Source of the DNA: a bacterium 210917-SL.2.15
GTDB lineage: Bacteria > Bacillota > Clostridia > Oscillospirales > Oscillospiraceae
DNA length: 64,000 nucleotides
Assembly (NCBI GenBank): GCA_020555605.1
Contig: JAJCJC010000003.1
Location: 170,986-234,985 of the forward strand
Reading direction: 5' to 3'
The notes beneath the pieces are model-generated. The model was not told where the DNA came from. It did not search any database and saw nothing but the letters and a program-made list of their open reading frames with translations. How positions within the stretch are numbered: the first letter of the stretch is position 1; each line of letters opens with the position of its first letter. Positions 53,550-61,793 of the stretch are shown here, in pieces. A program made the position numbers and the translations under genes.

Positions 53550-54746
53550 TTATTTCAGATCTTTGATAAAGTTTTCTAAACGATCCATACCTTTACGGAT
53601 GGTATCCATATCGGTAGCATAGGACCAACGGACGTAGCGGTCTGCACCGAAAGCCGCGCCAGGGACAGTGGCAACCATTTCTTCCTGCACAAAAGCACTG
53701 GCGAAGTCTGCTGAACTGCCGATGGCATGGCCGCGGATCGTGCGGCCCATAACGCCGTCGAGATTCATCATGACATAAAACGCTCCCTGTGGCTTGAGAC
53801 AGCTGATGGAATCAATCGCATTCATGCGTTCCACCATGTAATTGCGGCGTGCCTCAAAAGCCGCGTGCATCCTCTTGACGCTTTCTTGGCTTCCACGAAA
53901 AGCTTCAGCTGCCGCAACCTGGGAAATCGTACTGGGAGCAGCGGTGGAATGGCTCAGATAATTGCTGATCAGTTTCGTGATTGGGGCAGGTGCGGCTGTG
54001 TAACCGATACGCCAGCCGGTCATGGCGTAGGCTTTGGAAACGCCATTGACCAAGATCGTGCGTGCTTTGACGTCATCGCCCAGCGAAGCAACGCTGGTAA
54101 AGGGCTTGTTGTCATAAACCAGGCAATAGTAGATTTCGTCGGCAATGATATAGATGTCGTGGGCGACACACACGTCCGCCAAAGCCTGAAGCTCTTCTTT
54201 GGTATACACCATGCCAGTGGGATTCGACGGATTGTTCAGAATGATAGCCTTGGTTTTGTCTGTGATTGCAGCATCCAACTGCTGCGGCGTGATTTTGAAA
54301 TCCTGCTCGTGGCCGGCTTCCACGACCACAGGAATGCTGCCGCCCATACGGATCATCTCATTATAACTGACCCAATAAGGCGCGGGAAGGATCACTTCAT
54401 CGCCGGGATTGAGCAGACACTGCAGGGCAATATACAGGCTGTGCTTTGCACCGCTGGCTGCGGCAATCTCTGCGGGAGCATACTCCACGCCGCAGTCCTC
54501 CCTGAGGCGCAGGCAGATAGCCTCCTTCAACTCCTGCGTTCCGGAAGCAGCCGTATAGCGGGTCTGATTGTCAACGATGGCGCGAATTCCGGCCAGCTTA
54601 ATGGCATCGGGCGTGTTGAAATCCGGCTCGCCCACGCCGAACCCCAGCGCATCTTTGCCATCGGCCTTCATTTGTTTATACAAGTTGTTGATCGCCAGCG
54701 TGCTGGAAGGCGCAATGGCCGACGCGATCCTGGATAACTCTTTCAT
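53550..54746 (-). CDS. Class I aminotransferase, aspartate aminotransferase-type
   Basis: A 398-residue fold-type I PLP enzyme: FGVGEPDFNTPDAIK, YTAASGTQELKEAI, LPAPYWVSY, NNPSNPTGMVYTKEEL, DEIYYCLVYD, the Schiff-base Lys in LVNGVSKAYAMTGWRIGY, and the substrate-carboxylate Arg region VRWSYATDMD. This is the Ib subgroup that includes AspC of Bacillus; aspartate or aromatic specificity cannot be decided from sequence. Its promoter overlaps that of the divergent YrvL-like gene. Confidence 0.9.
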   Translation of the reverse strand: MKELSRIASAIAPSSTLAINNLYKQMKADGKDALGFGVGEPDFNTPDAIKLAGIRAIVDNQTRYTAASGTQELKEAICLRLREDCGVEYAPAEIAAASGAKHSLYIALQCLLNPGDEVILPAPYWVSYNEMIRMGGSIPVVVEAGHEQDFKITPQQLDAAITDKTKAIILNNPSNPTGMVYTKEELQALADVCVAHDIYIIADEIYYCLVYDNKPFTSVASLGDDVKARTILVNGVSKAYAMTGWRIGYTAAPAPITKLISNYLSHSTAAPSTISQVAAAEAFRGSQESVKRMHAAFEARRNYMVERMNAIDSISCLKPQGAFYVMMNLDGVMGRTIRGHAIGSSADFASAFVQEEMVATVPGAAFGADRYVRWSYATDMDTIRKGMDRLENFIKDLK

Positions 54747-54770
54747 CGTTCTTTTGGCACTCCCTTTTCA

Positions 54771-54799
54771 TTGACATGGAAATCTGTGGCTATTATACT
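54771..54799 (+). promoter_or_regulatory. Promoter for the YrvL-like gene
   Basis: A perfect TTGACA (54771-54776), 17 bases, TATACT (54794-54799). Its -10 overlaps the minus-strand -10 of aspC. The leader to the ATG at 54932 is about 125 bases with no obvious riboswitch. Confidence 0.8.
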
Positions 54800-54820
54800 A
54801 TGTTCCCCTTGATCATGCAA
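54792..54820 (-). promoter_or_regulatory. Promoter for aspC, overlapping the plus-strand promoter
   Basis: On the minus strand there is TTGCAT (complement 54815-54820), 17 bases, and a perfect TATAAT (complement 54792-54797). Confidence 0.75.
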
Positions 54821-54931
54821 GACGTATCCCCATGTGTTTACAGAGACTGTGGCTGCGCTGTTGTCATCAGATCATATATATGTTATCATAAAATAAAACG
54901 ATTGAATTTTGAATATGGTGGTTCAAGTGAA

Positions 54932-55348
54932 ATGGAAAAAATGAAACAGCTTTTTGCCTCAGCGTGCGGCTTTTTCATTATCATAGGGATTATTATAGGA
55001 ATCGTTGTGGTTTTGGCAATCATTGGCGGTTCCATTATGCACTTATTTGGTTTCGAGTACCGTTCCATCGGACAGCTAATACTGTTTTTTGTAATCGTTG
55101 CTGTGGTAGGGTTTCCTTTGGAACTCTTTGCAAAGGCATTTCCGGAAGCCATGCTATCCCTTGGCAGACTTTCTTTGCAGGATGCACGGATCCTGTTTGT
55201 TTTGCTGGACCTGCTTTCTACGATCTTTTCCATGGCAATTGTGGACTATTTCATGGACAGTGTTTCCACAACATTTGTTTCGGTTCTGATCATCGGTTTG
55301 ATTATGGCGATCACGTCTGTAAAAGATATTGGTAAATCAAAATCATAA
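54932..55348 (+). CDS. YrvL-family membrane protein
   Basis: About 138 residues with four hydrophobic segments (FFIIIGIIIGIVVVLAIIGG; LILFFVIVAVVGFPLEL; ILFVLLDLLSTIFSMAIVDYFMD; FVSVLIIGLIMAITSV). The features PLELFAKAFPEAMLSLGRLS and VDYFMDSVS match the YrvL regulatory protein family (PF14184), one member of which has been reported as a negative regulator of an alternative sigma factor in B. subtilis. The role here is unknown. ATG at 54932 has a weak ribosome site (GGTGG, 12 bases upstream). Confidence 0.72.
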   Translation: MEKMKQLFASACGFFIIIGIIIGIVVVLAIIGGSIMHLFGFEYRSIGQLILFFVIVAVVGFPLELFAKAFPEAMLSLGRLSLQDARILFVLLDLLSTIFSMAIVDYFMDSVSTTFVSVLIIGLIMAITSVKDIGKSKS

Positions 55349-55390
55349 CCAGTGTTCTTTTATATTGTAGAATAAAAGGGCACCCCGATA

Positions 55391-55430
55391 AAAAAATTCC
55401 CATGTACATTCAAGTACATGGGAATTTTTG
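55391..55430 (-). terminator. Bidirectional terminator between the YrvL-like gene and coaX
   Basis: A 15-bp perfect stem AAAATTCCCATGTAC / GTACATGGGAATTTT has A- and T-tracts on both sides and lies directly after the coaX stop. Confidence 0.92.
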
Positions 55431-56201
55431 TTAAATTGTGTTCTTTCGATAAATCTGGTACAGCCCATCCATAACCAGATTTTTGTCATAAATAATATGG
55501 TTGTTGCAGTAGCGCACAATGACCGGCGCATTGGGTCCGGTAGCCACCAGAGACGCTTTCTTTTCCGTCAGCGCCTGAATCCGGTCGATCACCCCGTCGA
55601 GCATACTGGCGGTGCCATAGACGATGCCGGACTGCATGCAGTCCCGTGTGTTTTTGCCGATCAGAGATACCGGTTTAGCGAAAGAAACGTCCGGCAGCTG
55701 CGCCGTCCGACCGGAAAGAGCTTCCAGAGAAATATTGATGCCCGGGAACAGCAATCCACCTTCAAAACTTTTCTTCTCAGTAATATAACAGAACGCAGTG
55801 GCCGTACCCATCACGATCATAATGATGGGCGGCGCAAATTTCCTGGTGGCTGCTACGGCACCGCTCACCAGATCCACCCCCAGTTGGGTATGGATCTCTG
55901 TGCGGATATTGAGTCCGGTTTTAACGCCGGGGCCAACCTGCAGCGGCGGACGCCCCACCAGGCGGCTCAGCGCCTTTTGTAGGTGGAAATCCATACTGGG
56001 CACTACACTACAGAAAATGCTCCCCTCGACCTCATTCAGGTCGTAGTGGTAGAGCTGGGAGAGGTTCATCAAATCCACGGCGATCTGGTCGGCGGTCTTT
56101 CGCTTGTCCGTATCCAGAGTGGAAAGGAAACAAAGCTCCCCCGTCTCGTCAAACAACCCCACCGATGTCGTCATATTGCCCACGTCCAAAGCCAGCAGCA
56201 T
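55431..56201 (-). CDS. coaX: Type III pantothenate kinase-like protein (CoaX family)
   Basis: A 256-residue ASKHA-fold protein: start LLALDVGNMTTSVGLFD, VGPGVKTGLNIR, GTATAFCYITEKKSFEGGLLFPGI, and ATGPNAPVIVRYC. Fold and length match CoaX, which phosphorylates pantothenate for CoA. However, the usual Asp-x-GTA motif reads IVMGTATAF, so the conserved catalytic Asp before GTAT is missing, and the P-loop-like DxGNT has Met. It may be an inactive or altered member. AGGAGG precedes the ATG; it follows leuB by 41 bases in the leu unit. Confidence 0.82.
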   Translation of the reverse strand: MLLALDVGNMTTSVGLFDETGELCFLSTLDTDKRKTADQIAVDLMNLSQLYHYDLNEVEGSIFCSVVPSMDFHLQKALSRLVGRPPLQVGPGVKTGLNIRTEIHTQLGVDLVSGAVAATRKFAPPIIMIVMGTATAFCYITEKKSFEGGLLFPGINISLEALSGRTAQLPDVSFAKPVSLIGKNTRDCMQSGIVYGTASMLDGVIDRIQALTEKKASLVATGPNAPVIVRYCNNHIIYDKNLVMDGLYQIYRKNTI

Positions 56202-56242
56202 GGCCTTCCTCCTATTCTTTCCGCTGTTGCGGCTCCAATCGC

Positions 56243-57325
56243 TCATACCTTCAGCGCTTCCCGGATCAGGAGGCCCATTTCCCTGCAGCCCACCAGTTTA
56301 TCTGTTTCTCCCATAGTGTCAGCTGTGTGCCACCCGGCAGACAGAACCGTGTCCACCGCCTGCTCGATCGCCTTCGATTCTTCGCTCAGGTTAAAGGAAT
56401 ATTTGAACATCATCGCAACCGACAAAATGGTGGCAATGGGGTTTGCTTTGTCCTGGCCTGCAATATCGGGCGCGCTGCCATGAATCGGCTCATACAGTGC
56501 GGGCTTTCCGCTGCCGATGGAAGCCGAGGGCAGCAGCCCCAGAGAGCCGGTGACCATGCTGGCTTCGTCAGAGAGAATATCTCCGAACATATTTTCAGTC
56601 ACGATCACGTCGAACTGAGAGGGATCACGCACCAGTTGCATGGCGCAGTTGTCCACCAGCACGTCCTCCAGTTCCACATCCGGGTAATCCGCCGCGATGC
56701 GGTGCATGGTGGCGCGCCACAGCCGGGAGGTTTCCAATACGTTGGCCTTGTCCACGGAGGCGACCTTTTTTCTACGCTTCCGCGCCAGTTCAAAGGCCCG
56801 GCGGCCAATACGCTCGATCTCCATTTCGCTGTAAGCCATCAGATCGGTACACTCTACGCCCCGATCTTCCGTCTCATAGCGGCCGCGCTTGCCGAAATAG
56901 ATACCGCCGATCAGCTCGCGCACCATCATAATGTCGATGCCTTTCTCCGCCGTTTCCTTTTTCAGCGGCGAAGCGTCCACCAGTGCTGGACGCAGTGTGG
57001 CGTGACGCAGATTGGCATACAGGCCGAGATCCTTTCGGATCGCCAACAGAGCGGTTTCGGGCCGCTCCGCGGCGGGCCGGTCCGGCCCCCATTTGGGACC
57101 TCCGACGGCACCCAACAGCACAGCGTCGCAGGCGCGGCACTTCTCCGCAGTCCCTTCGGGATAAGAGACGCCGTATTTGTCTGTGGCGCAGCCGCCCAAG
57201 TCCACGTCTGTATAAGAAAATGTGTGGCCGAACCGTTCACCCACGGCGTCAATGACCCCCACAGCTTCGCTCACAATTTCCGGGCCGATGCCGTCGCCGC
57301 GGATCAGCGCAATTTTATAATCCAT
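56243..57325 (-). CDS. leuB: 3-isopropylmalate dehydrogenase
   Basis: A 360-residue enzyme: [29 protein letters not shown], the [13 protein letters not shown] motif, [54 protein letters not shown], and [14 protein letters not shown]. It oxidises and decarboxylates 3-isopropylmalate in leucine synthesis. It lies 38 bases after leuD. Confidence 0.97.
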   Translation of the reverse strand: MDYKIALIRGDGIGPEIVSEAVGVIDAVGERFGHTFSYTDVDLGGCATDKYGVSYPEGTAEKCRACDAVLLGAVGGPKWGPDRPAAERPETALLAIRKDLGLYANLRHATLRPALVDASPLKKETAEKGIDIMMVRELIGGIYFGKRGRYETEDRGVECTDLMAYSEMEIERIGRRAFELARKRRKKVASVDKANVLETSRLWRATMHRIAADYPDVELEDVLVDNCAMQLVRDPSQFDVIVTENMFGDILSDEASMVTGSLGLLPSASIGSGKPALYEPIHGSAPDIAGQDKANPIATILSVAMMFKYSFNLSEESKAIEQAVDTVLSAGWHTADTMGETDKLVGCREMGLLIREALKV

Positions 57326-57363
57326 AAAACGGCTTCCTTTCGTATTGTTTTCTGCTGCAGCCT

Positions 57364-57852
57364 TTATTTTGCCAGGCCGCGCTTCTTCAGCGAGTTCATC
57401 AGACCGCCAGCTTCGATGATGCCGTTGACAAAATCCGGGAACGGCGCGCTCTGATAGGTCTTCCCTTTCGTCTCATTGGTGATGACGCCGGTGCTGAAAT
57501 CCACCTGAACTGTATCGCCGGCATCGATGTCCTCTGCCGCCTCGGGGCACTCCATAATGGGGAATCCAATATTGATTGCGTTGCGGTAAAAGATGCGGGC
57601 AAAACTTTTCGCAATGACACATTTGACGCCGCAGGCCTGAATGGCAATGGGAGCGTGCTCCCGGGACGAGCCGCAGCCAAAATTCGCGCCGGCCACAATA
57701 AAGTCGCCGGGCTGCACCGTCTTGGCAAACTCCAGGTCAATATCCTCCATGCAGTGTTTGGCCAGTTCGCTTTTTTCGGGTGCGTTCAGATAACGCGCGG
57801 GGATGATCACGTCCGTATCCACGTTGTCGCCGTATTTATAAACTTTCGCCAT
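57364..57852 (-). CDS. leuD: 3-isopropylmalate dehydratase small subunit
   Basis: A 162-residue aconitase-swivel protein: [55 protein letters not shown]. It is the short archaeal/clostridial-type LeuD that pairs with LeuC. ATG at 57852 is chosen as in other LeuD; the frame continues upstream but would overlap leuC. It lies 20 bases after leuC. Confidence 0.96.
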   Translation of the reverse strand: MAKVYKYGDNVDTDVIIPARYLNAPEKSELAKHCMEDIDLEFAKTVQPGDFIVAGANFGCGSSREHAPIAIQACGVKCVIAKSFARIFYRNAINIGFPIMECPEAAEDIDAGDTVQVDFSTGVITNETKGKTYQSAPFPDFVNGIIEAGGLMNSLKKRGLAK

Positions 57853-57872
57853 AGTGATATACCTTCCTCTCC

Positions 57873-59135
57873 TTATTCCACGTCTTCCGGCGAAGCCACA
57901 CAGCCCTTGATGGCGGAAGCTGCCGCCACGGCAGGACTTGCCAGGATAATCATTGAGGATGTGGGACCCATGCGGCCGACAAAATTGCGGTTGGTCGTGG
58001 AAATGGCCCACTCGCCGTCCGCCAGCACGCCCATGTGACCGCCCAGGCAGGGACCGCAGGTGGGCGTGGACACGGCGCAGCCGGCATTGATGAAAATTTC
58101 CACCAGGCCTTCGCGCACTGCCTGCAAATAGCCCTCCTGCGTAGCAGGGATCACAATGCAGCGGATATTGGGCGCTACGGTTTTCCCTTTCATGATCTCG
58201 GCGGCCTCGCGCAGATCCTGAATGCGGCCGTTGGTGCACGAACCGATCACGACCTGATCCAGATGCTTGCCGGCCACTTCGTCCACCGTTTTGGTGTTGG
58301 AGGGCAGGTGCGGCATGGACACTGTGGGCTTGAGGGTATTCAGGTCAATGGTGATGGTGCGGGCATATACCGCGTCGGGATCGGCTTCAAATTTGGTATA
58401 CGTTCGGTCCGTGCGGCCGGAAAGGTAGGCGATCGTTCTGTCGTCCACCGGGAAGATGCCGTTTTTGGCTCCGCATTCAATGGCCATATTGGCGATGGTA
58501 AAGCGGTCGTCCATGGTCAGGTCTGCCACACCGTCCCCGGTAAACTCCAAACTTTGATACAGCGCACCGTCCACACCGATCATGCCGATCAGATGCAAAA
58601 TTACGTCCTTACCGCTGACATACTTCTGCTTTTTGCCGGTCAAAACCACACGGATCGCCTGGGGCACTTTGAACCAGGCCGTACCGGTGGCCATACCGGC
58701 TGCCATATCGGTGGAGCCGATACCGGTGGAGAATGCACCCAGCGCGCCGTATGTACAAGTGTGGGAATCGGCGCCGATGATGCAGTCGCCGGGGATCGCC
58801 AGTCCCTTTTCGGGGATCAGGGCGTGCTCCACCCCTACGGTGCCCACATCAAAGAAATTTTTGATTTCGTGCTTGCGGGCAAACGTGCGCGCTGTGGCGC
58901 AGAGATGTGCCGCTTTGATATCCTTACAGGGGGTATAGTGATCCAGCACGATGGCAATTTTGTTTTTGTCAAACACTTCGGTGAGTCCTGCGTCCTCAAA
59001 TACGCCGATGGCCACCGGCGCGGTAATATCGTTGCCCAGCACCAGATCCAGTTTGCACTCGATCAGCTGCCCGGCCTCCACACGATCAAGCCCGGCGTGG
59101 TGGGCCAGGATCTTCTGGCTCATTGTCATTCCCAT
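57873..59135 (-). CDS. leuC: 3-isopropylmalate dehydratase large subunit
   Basis: A 420-residue aconitase-family protein: [44 protein letters not shown], and the three [4Fe-4S] Cys in IGSCTNGR and [13 protein letters not shown]. With LeuD it isomerises 2- to 3-isopropylmalate. ATG at 59133-59135 has AGGGA 8 bases upstream and is preferred over 59195. It is the first gene of leuC-leuD-leuB-coaX; leuA is not in the window, and the 119-base gap upstream is too short for a T-box. Confidence 0.95.
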   Translation of the reverse strand: MGMTMSQKILAHHAGLDRVEAGQLIECKLDLVLGNDITAPVAIGVFEDAGLTEVFDKNKIAIVLDHYTPCKDIKAAHLCATARTFARKHEIKNFFDVGTVGVEHALIPEKGLAIPGDCIIGADSHTCTYGALGAFSTGIGSTDMAAGMATGTAWFKVPQAIRVVLTGKKQKYVSGKDVILHLIGMIGVDGALYQSLEFTGDGVADLTMDDRFTIANMAIECGAKNGIFPVDDRTIAYLSGRTDRTYTKFEADPDAVYARTITIDLNTLKPTVSMPHLPSNTKTVDEVAGKHLDQVVIGSCTNGRIQDLREAAEIMKGKTVAPNIRCIVIPATQEGYLQAVREGLVEIFINAGCAVSTPTCGPCLGGHMGVLADGEWAISTTNRNFVGRMGPTSSMIILASPAVAAASAIKGCVASPEDVE

Positions 59136-59194
59136 GAAATCGTCCCTTTCTTCCATTCGTTGCGGAAAGTATATCTGTATTATGCCATATTCCA

Positions 59195-59223
59195 TTGCAA
59201 TAGAATGTAAACTATGTTACAAT
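59195..59223 (+). promoter_or_regulatory. Promoter for the Crp/Fnr gene
   Basis: TTGCAA (59195-59200), 17 bases, TACAAT (59218-59223), 31 bases before the start. No equally good leuC promoter was found on the other strand. Confidence 0.65.
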
Positions 59224-59254
59224 TTGAAAAAATTACAAGAATGGAGGACATTCG

Positions 59255-59941
59255 ATGGAATATCAATACGAATATTTCATGTCGGATGCACTGGCACTGC
59301 CAAAGGATGCATGGAAACCTTTTCTCAATGCGGGCCCTGTCCTCTCCTATACCAAAAACAAGCTTTTATATAGTCAGGGGGACACGGCATTCTGCTTTTA
59401 TTATATTGTTTCCGGCCGCATTAAAACCTTTATCAGTTCTACAGAGGGAAACGAACGGCTGCTGACCATTTACCGACGGGGCGATATTTTGGGCGAAGCG
59501 GCATTTTTTGACGAACGGCCCAGAGTTTCTTCCGCCCAGATGATGGCGGACACGAAGGTGGTGTCCATCGACCGGCCCGCTTTGGAGCGCTGCATGCAGC
59601 AGTTTCCCACCCTGGCGTTTTCCCTGCTGCGCTACTTGTCCGCCACGGTGCGCATGCTTTCGACCCATCTGGACGCTACCTCTTTTCTGCCTGCGGAGAA
59701 ACGGATCGTCCGATTGCTGTTCAACATGGACATCGGCGGCAGCCACACCATCTCCTGTACGCATGAGGAACTAGCCTATGCCCTAGGGTTGAGCCGTGTG
59801 ACCGTCAGCCGTATTTTGAGCGGCCTTGCCAAACAGGGGCTGATCGATTTGGGCTATCGGAACATCCGGCTCCTGAATCGAAAAAAATTAGAACATTTGA
59901 TCGCAGATCTTATGGAAAACAAAGGAACCGCTTCTATTTGA
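59255..59941 (+). CDS. Crp/Fnr family transcriptional regulator
   Basis: A 228-residue regulator with an N-terminal cyclic-nucleotide-type domain (about residues 25-130: LYSQGDTAFCFYYIVSGRIKTFISS, RRGDILGEAAFFDERPRVSSAQ), a dimer helix and a C-terminal helix-turn-helix (ISCTHEELAYALGLSRVTVSRILSGLAKQGLI). It lacks the Fnr N-terminal Cys set, so it is not an Fe-S oxygen sensor of the E. coli type. It is divergent from leuC and could regulate it, but no symmetrical site was recognised between them. Confidence 0.9.
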   Translation: MEYQYEYFMSDALALPKDAWKPFLNAGPVLSYTKNKLLYSQGDTAFCFYYIVSGRIKTFISSTEGNERLLTIYRRGDILGEAAFFDERPRVSSAQMMADTKVVSIDRPALERCMQQFPTLAFSLLRYLSATVRMLSTHLDATSFLPAEKRIVRLLFNMDIGGSHTISCTHEELAYALGLSRVTVSRILSGLAKQGLIDLGYRNIRLLNRKKLEHLIADLMENKGTASI

Positions 59942-60231
59942 CCACGAATACTGGAAAGAACCGCAGGCGCAGTATCAAACGATTCAGAAAAAGTGCCGGC
60001 TGCTGGCCTTCCCTGCGCTTGCTGTCTATCTGGATTGCCTTGGAGCGGGTGCAATCGCTTTCTCCTTACCATCCGCTGGCTTTTCTGGGGATCGCCGTCA
60101 CATTTTATGCGCTGGTGCAGTCTGTCAACCGGATGGAATCCTATGCCCTACTGGCTGAAAATGAGGTACACTGCCGCAGTCTTTGGTTTCGGCTGCGAAG
60201 AACCTTTCGTAGAAAACTGGACAACATTTAA
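59938..60231 (+). CDS. Hypothetical small protein, possibly frameshifted
   Basis: A 97-residue frame from TTG at 59938, overlapping the Crp stop as TTGA. The second half (PYHPLAFLGIAVTFYALVQSVN) looks like a real membrane segment with a basic end (RLRRTFRRKLDNI). The N-terminal half is basic and unlike a membrane protein. In the frame one base earlier the sequence HEYWKEPQAQYQTIQKK then FPALAVYLDCLGAGAIAF reads better up to about 60060, so a one-base frameshift near there would join the two into one two-span protein. Neither version has a strong ribosome site. Confidence 0.35.
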   Translation: MTTNTGKNRRRSIKRFRKSAGCWPSLRLLSIWIALERVQSLSPYHPLAFLGIAVTFYALVQSVNRMESYALLAENEVHCRSLWFRLRRTFRRKLDNI

Positions 60232-60235
60232 GAAA

Positions 60236-60270
60236 GCGCGGGCGGTTCCGAAGGATAGGACCGCCCGCGC
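60236..60270 (-). terminator. Terminator of spoIVA
   Basis: On the minus strand the stem GCGCGGGCGGTCC / GGAACCGCCCGCGC is followed by TTTCTTAAATG, 29 bases after the spoIVA stop. Confidence 0.75.
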
Positions 60271-60299
60271 TGTTGAACACGGTAACGCTTGTATGCATT

Positions 60300-61778
60300 T
60301 TACAGAATAATGCAGATCAGGCCGCCGCTGCCCTCGTTGATGATGCGCTGTAGCGTTTCCTGCAGTTTTTTGCGGGCGTCCTCTGGCATGCGCTTGAGTT
60401 TGCCCTGCAGATCTTCGCTGACCAGTTCGTGGAAAGAGCGTCCGAAAATATTACTCTGCCAGATCTTGCTGGTGTCGCCCTCAAACTCCTCGAGAAGATA
60501 GCTCATCATTTCTTCACTCTGTTTTTCATTCCCGATGACCGGAGAAACCGATGTTTCGATGTCGGCACGGATCATATGAATCGAAGGGGCGCTGGCCTTG
60601 AGCCGTACGCCGTAGCGTCCTCCCTGCTTGACGATCTCCGGCTCCTCCAGTTTCAATTCATCGATGCTGGGCGAAACGATGCCGTAACCTGTCTCGCGGA
60701 CATCCTGCAAAGCTTCGCGTACTTTGTCATACTCTGTTTTGATGCCGGCAAGCTCCGTCAGCAGTGTCATCAGGTCGCCGTCATCCTCCACGGCGAAGCC
60801 GGAGCGTTCGCTCAAGGTTTGATAGAACAGTTCCTTCGGCAGTTCAATGGACGCTTTGACAACGCCGGTGCCCAGAGAGATCCCTGTGATGGTTGCCGCG
60901 CTGATATGCTCGCTGCCTGCCAGCGCCAGCACTGCTTCCTCGGTATCCCGGATCTTACGGATGTTTTGCGTACCCTGCTTGATCGCGGTGAAAATATCGT
61001 TTTTAATCGGATGTGTGTATTCCAATGCATCGATCCAGGCAGGAAGGAAAAGATCCAGCTCCCGCATGGGAAATTCGTAGAGAACCGCCTTCAAAATACT
61101 CGCTACGTCGGTATCGGAAAGCGTCTGGCAGTTGACCGGCAAACAGCGTACACCGTATGTGTCCTGGATATCTTCCGCCATGGCCCGTGCGGTTTCCGAA
61201 TCTGGGTTCGCGGAATTGAGCAGCACCAGGAAGGGTTTTCCGATCTCCTGCAACTCCGAAATAACACGCTCTTCTGCCGGAACATAACTGGAACGCGGAA
61301 TATCCGTAATACTGCCGTCTGTCGTCACAACAATGCCGATTGTCGAATGCTCGGCAATCACCTTGCGCGTTCCCACCTCAGCAGCTTCTGTCATGGGGAT
61401 TTCGTGGTCAAACCAGGGTGTCGTCACCAGGCGCGGCTTATCCTCATCCGTCTGCCCCACTGCGCCGTCCACAAGATACCCCACGCAATCAATCAGCCGC
61501 ACTGAGCATGCGGCTCCGCCCTCCAGCTTGATTTCCGCAGCCTCTTCTGGTACAAATTTTGGCTCGGTGGTCATGATCATGCGGCCTGAGCCGCTTTGCG
61601 GAAGCTCATCCTTGGCGCGCTCCCGGCGGTATACGTTGTCGATGTTCGGGAGCACCTGGGTTTCCATAAAGCGCTTGATGAACGTGGACTTACCGGCCCG
61701 TACCGGACCCACTACGCCTATGTAAATGTCGCCGTCTGTGCGCAGAGCAATATCTTCGTAAATTTTTTCCGTATCCAT
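60300..61778 (-). CDS. spoIVA: Stage IV sporulation protein A (spore-coat ATPase)
   Basis: A 492-residue SpoIVA: Walker A VVGPVRAGKSTFIKRFM (about residues 23-38), TEPKFVPEEAAEIKLEGG, the switch-like RLIDCVGYLVDGAVG, and the middle and C-terminal SpoIVA domains ending in a short, hydrophobic tail (GSGGLICIIL). SpoIVA polymerises on the forespore surface under ATP hydrolysis to form the coat basement. It lies 15 bases after sipL, so it is translated from the same message. It has AGAGGGGG upstream. Confidence 0.97.
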   Translation of the reverse strand: MDTEKIYEDIALRTDGDIYIGVVGPVRAGKSTFIKRFMETQVLPNIDNVYRRERAKDELPQSGSGRMIMTTEPKFVPEEAAEIKLEGGAACSVRLIDCVGYLVDGAVGQTDEDKPRLVTTPWFDHEIPMTEAAEVGTRKVIAEHSTIGIVVTTDGSITDIPRSSYVPAEERVISELQEIGKPFLVLLNSANPDSETARAMAEDIQDTYGVRCLPVNCQTLSDTDVASILKAVLYEFPMRELDLFLPAWIDALEYTHPIKNDIFTAIKQGTQNIRKIRDTEEAVLALAGSEHISAATITGISLGTGVVKASIELPKELFYQTLSERSGFAVEDDGDLMTLLTELAGIKTEYDKVREALQDVRETGYGIVSPSIDELKLEEPEIVKQGGRYGVRLKASAPSIHMIRADIETSVSPVIGNEKQSEEMMSYLLEEFEGDTSKIWQSNIFGRSFHELVSEDLQGKLKRMPEDARKKLQETLQRIINEGSGGLICIIL

Positions 61779-61793
61779 TGTCTTTCCCCCTCT

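Noticed and set aside
59136..59254. T-box or leucine leader in front of leuC
   Set aside because: The gap is only 119 bases, has no T-box consensus (AGGGTGGNACCGCG) and no specifier-like hairpin.
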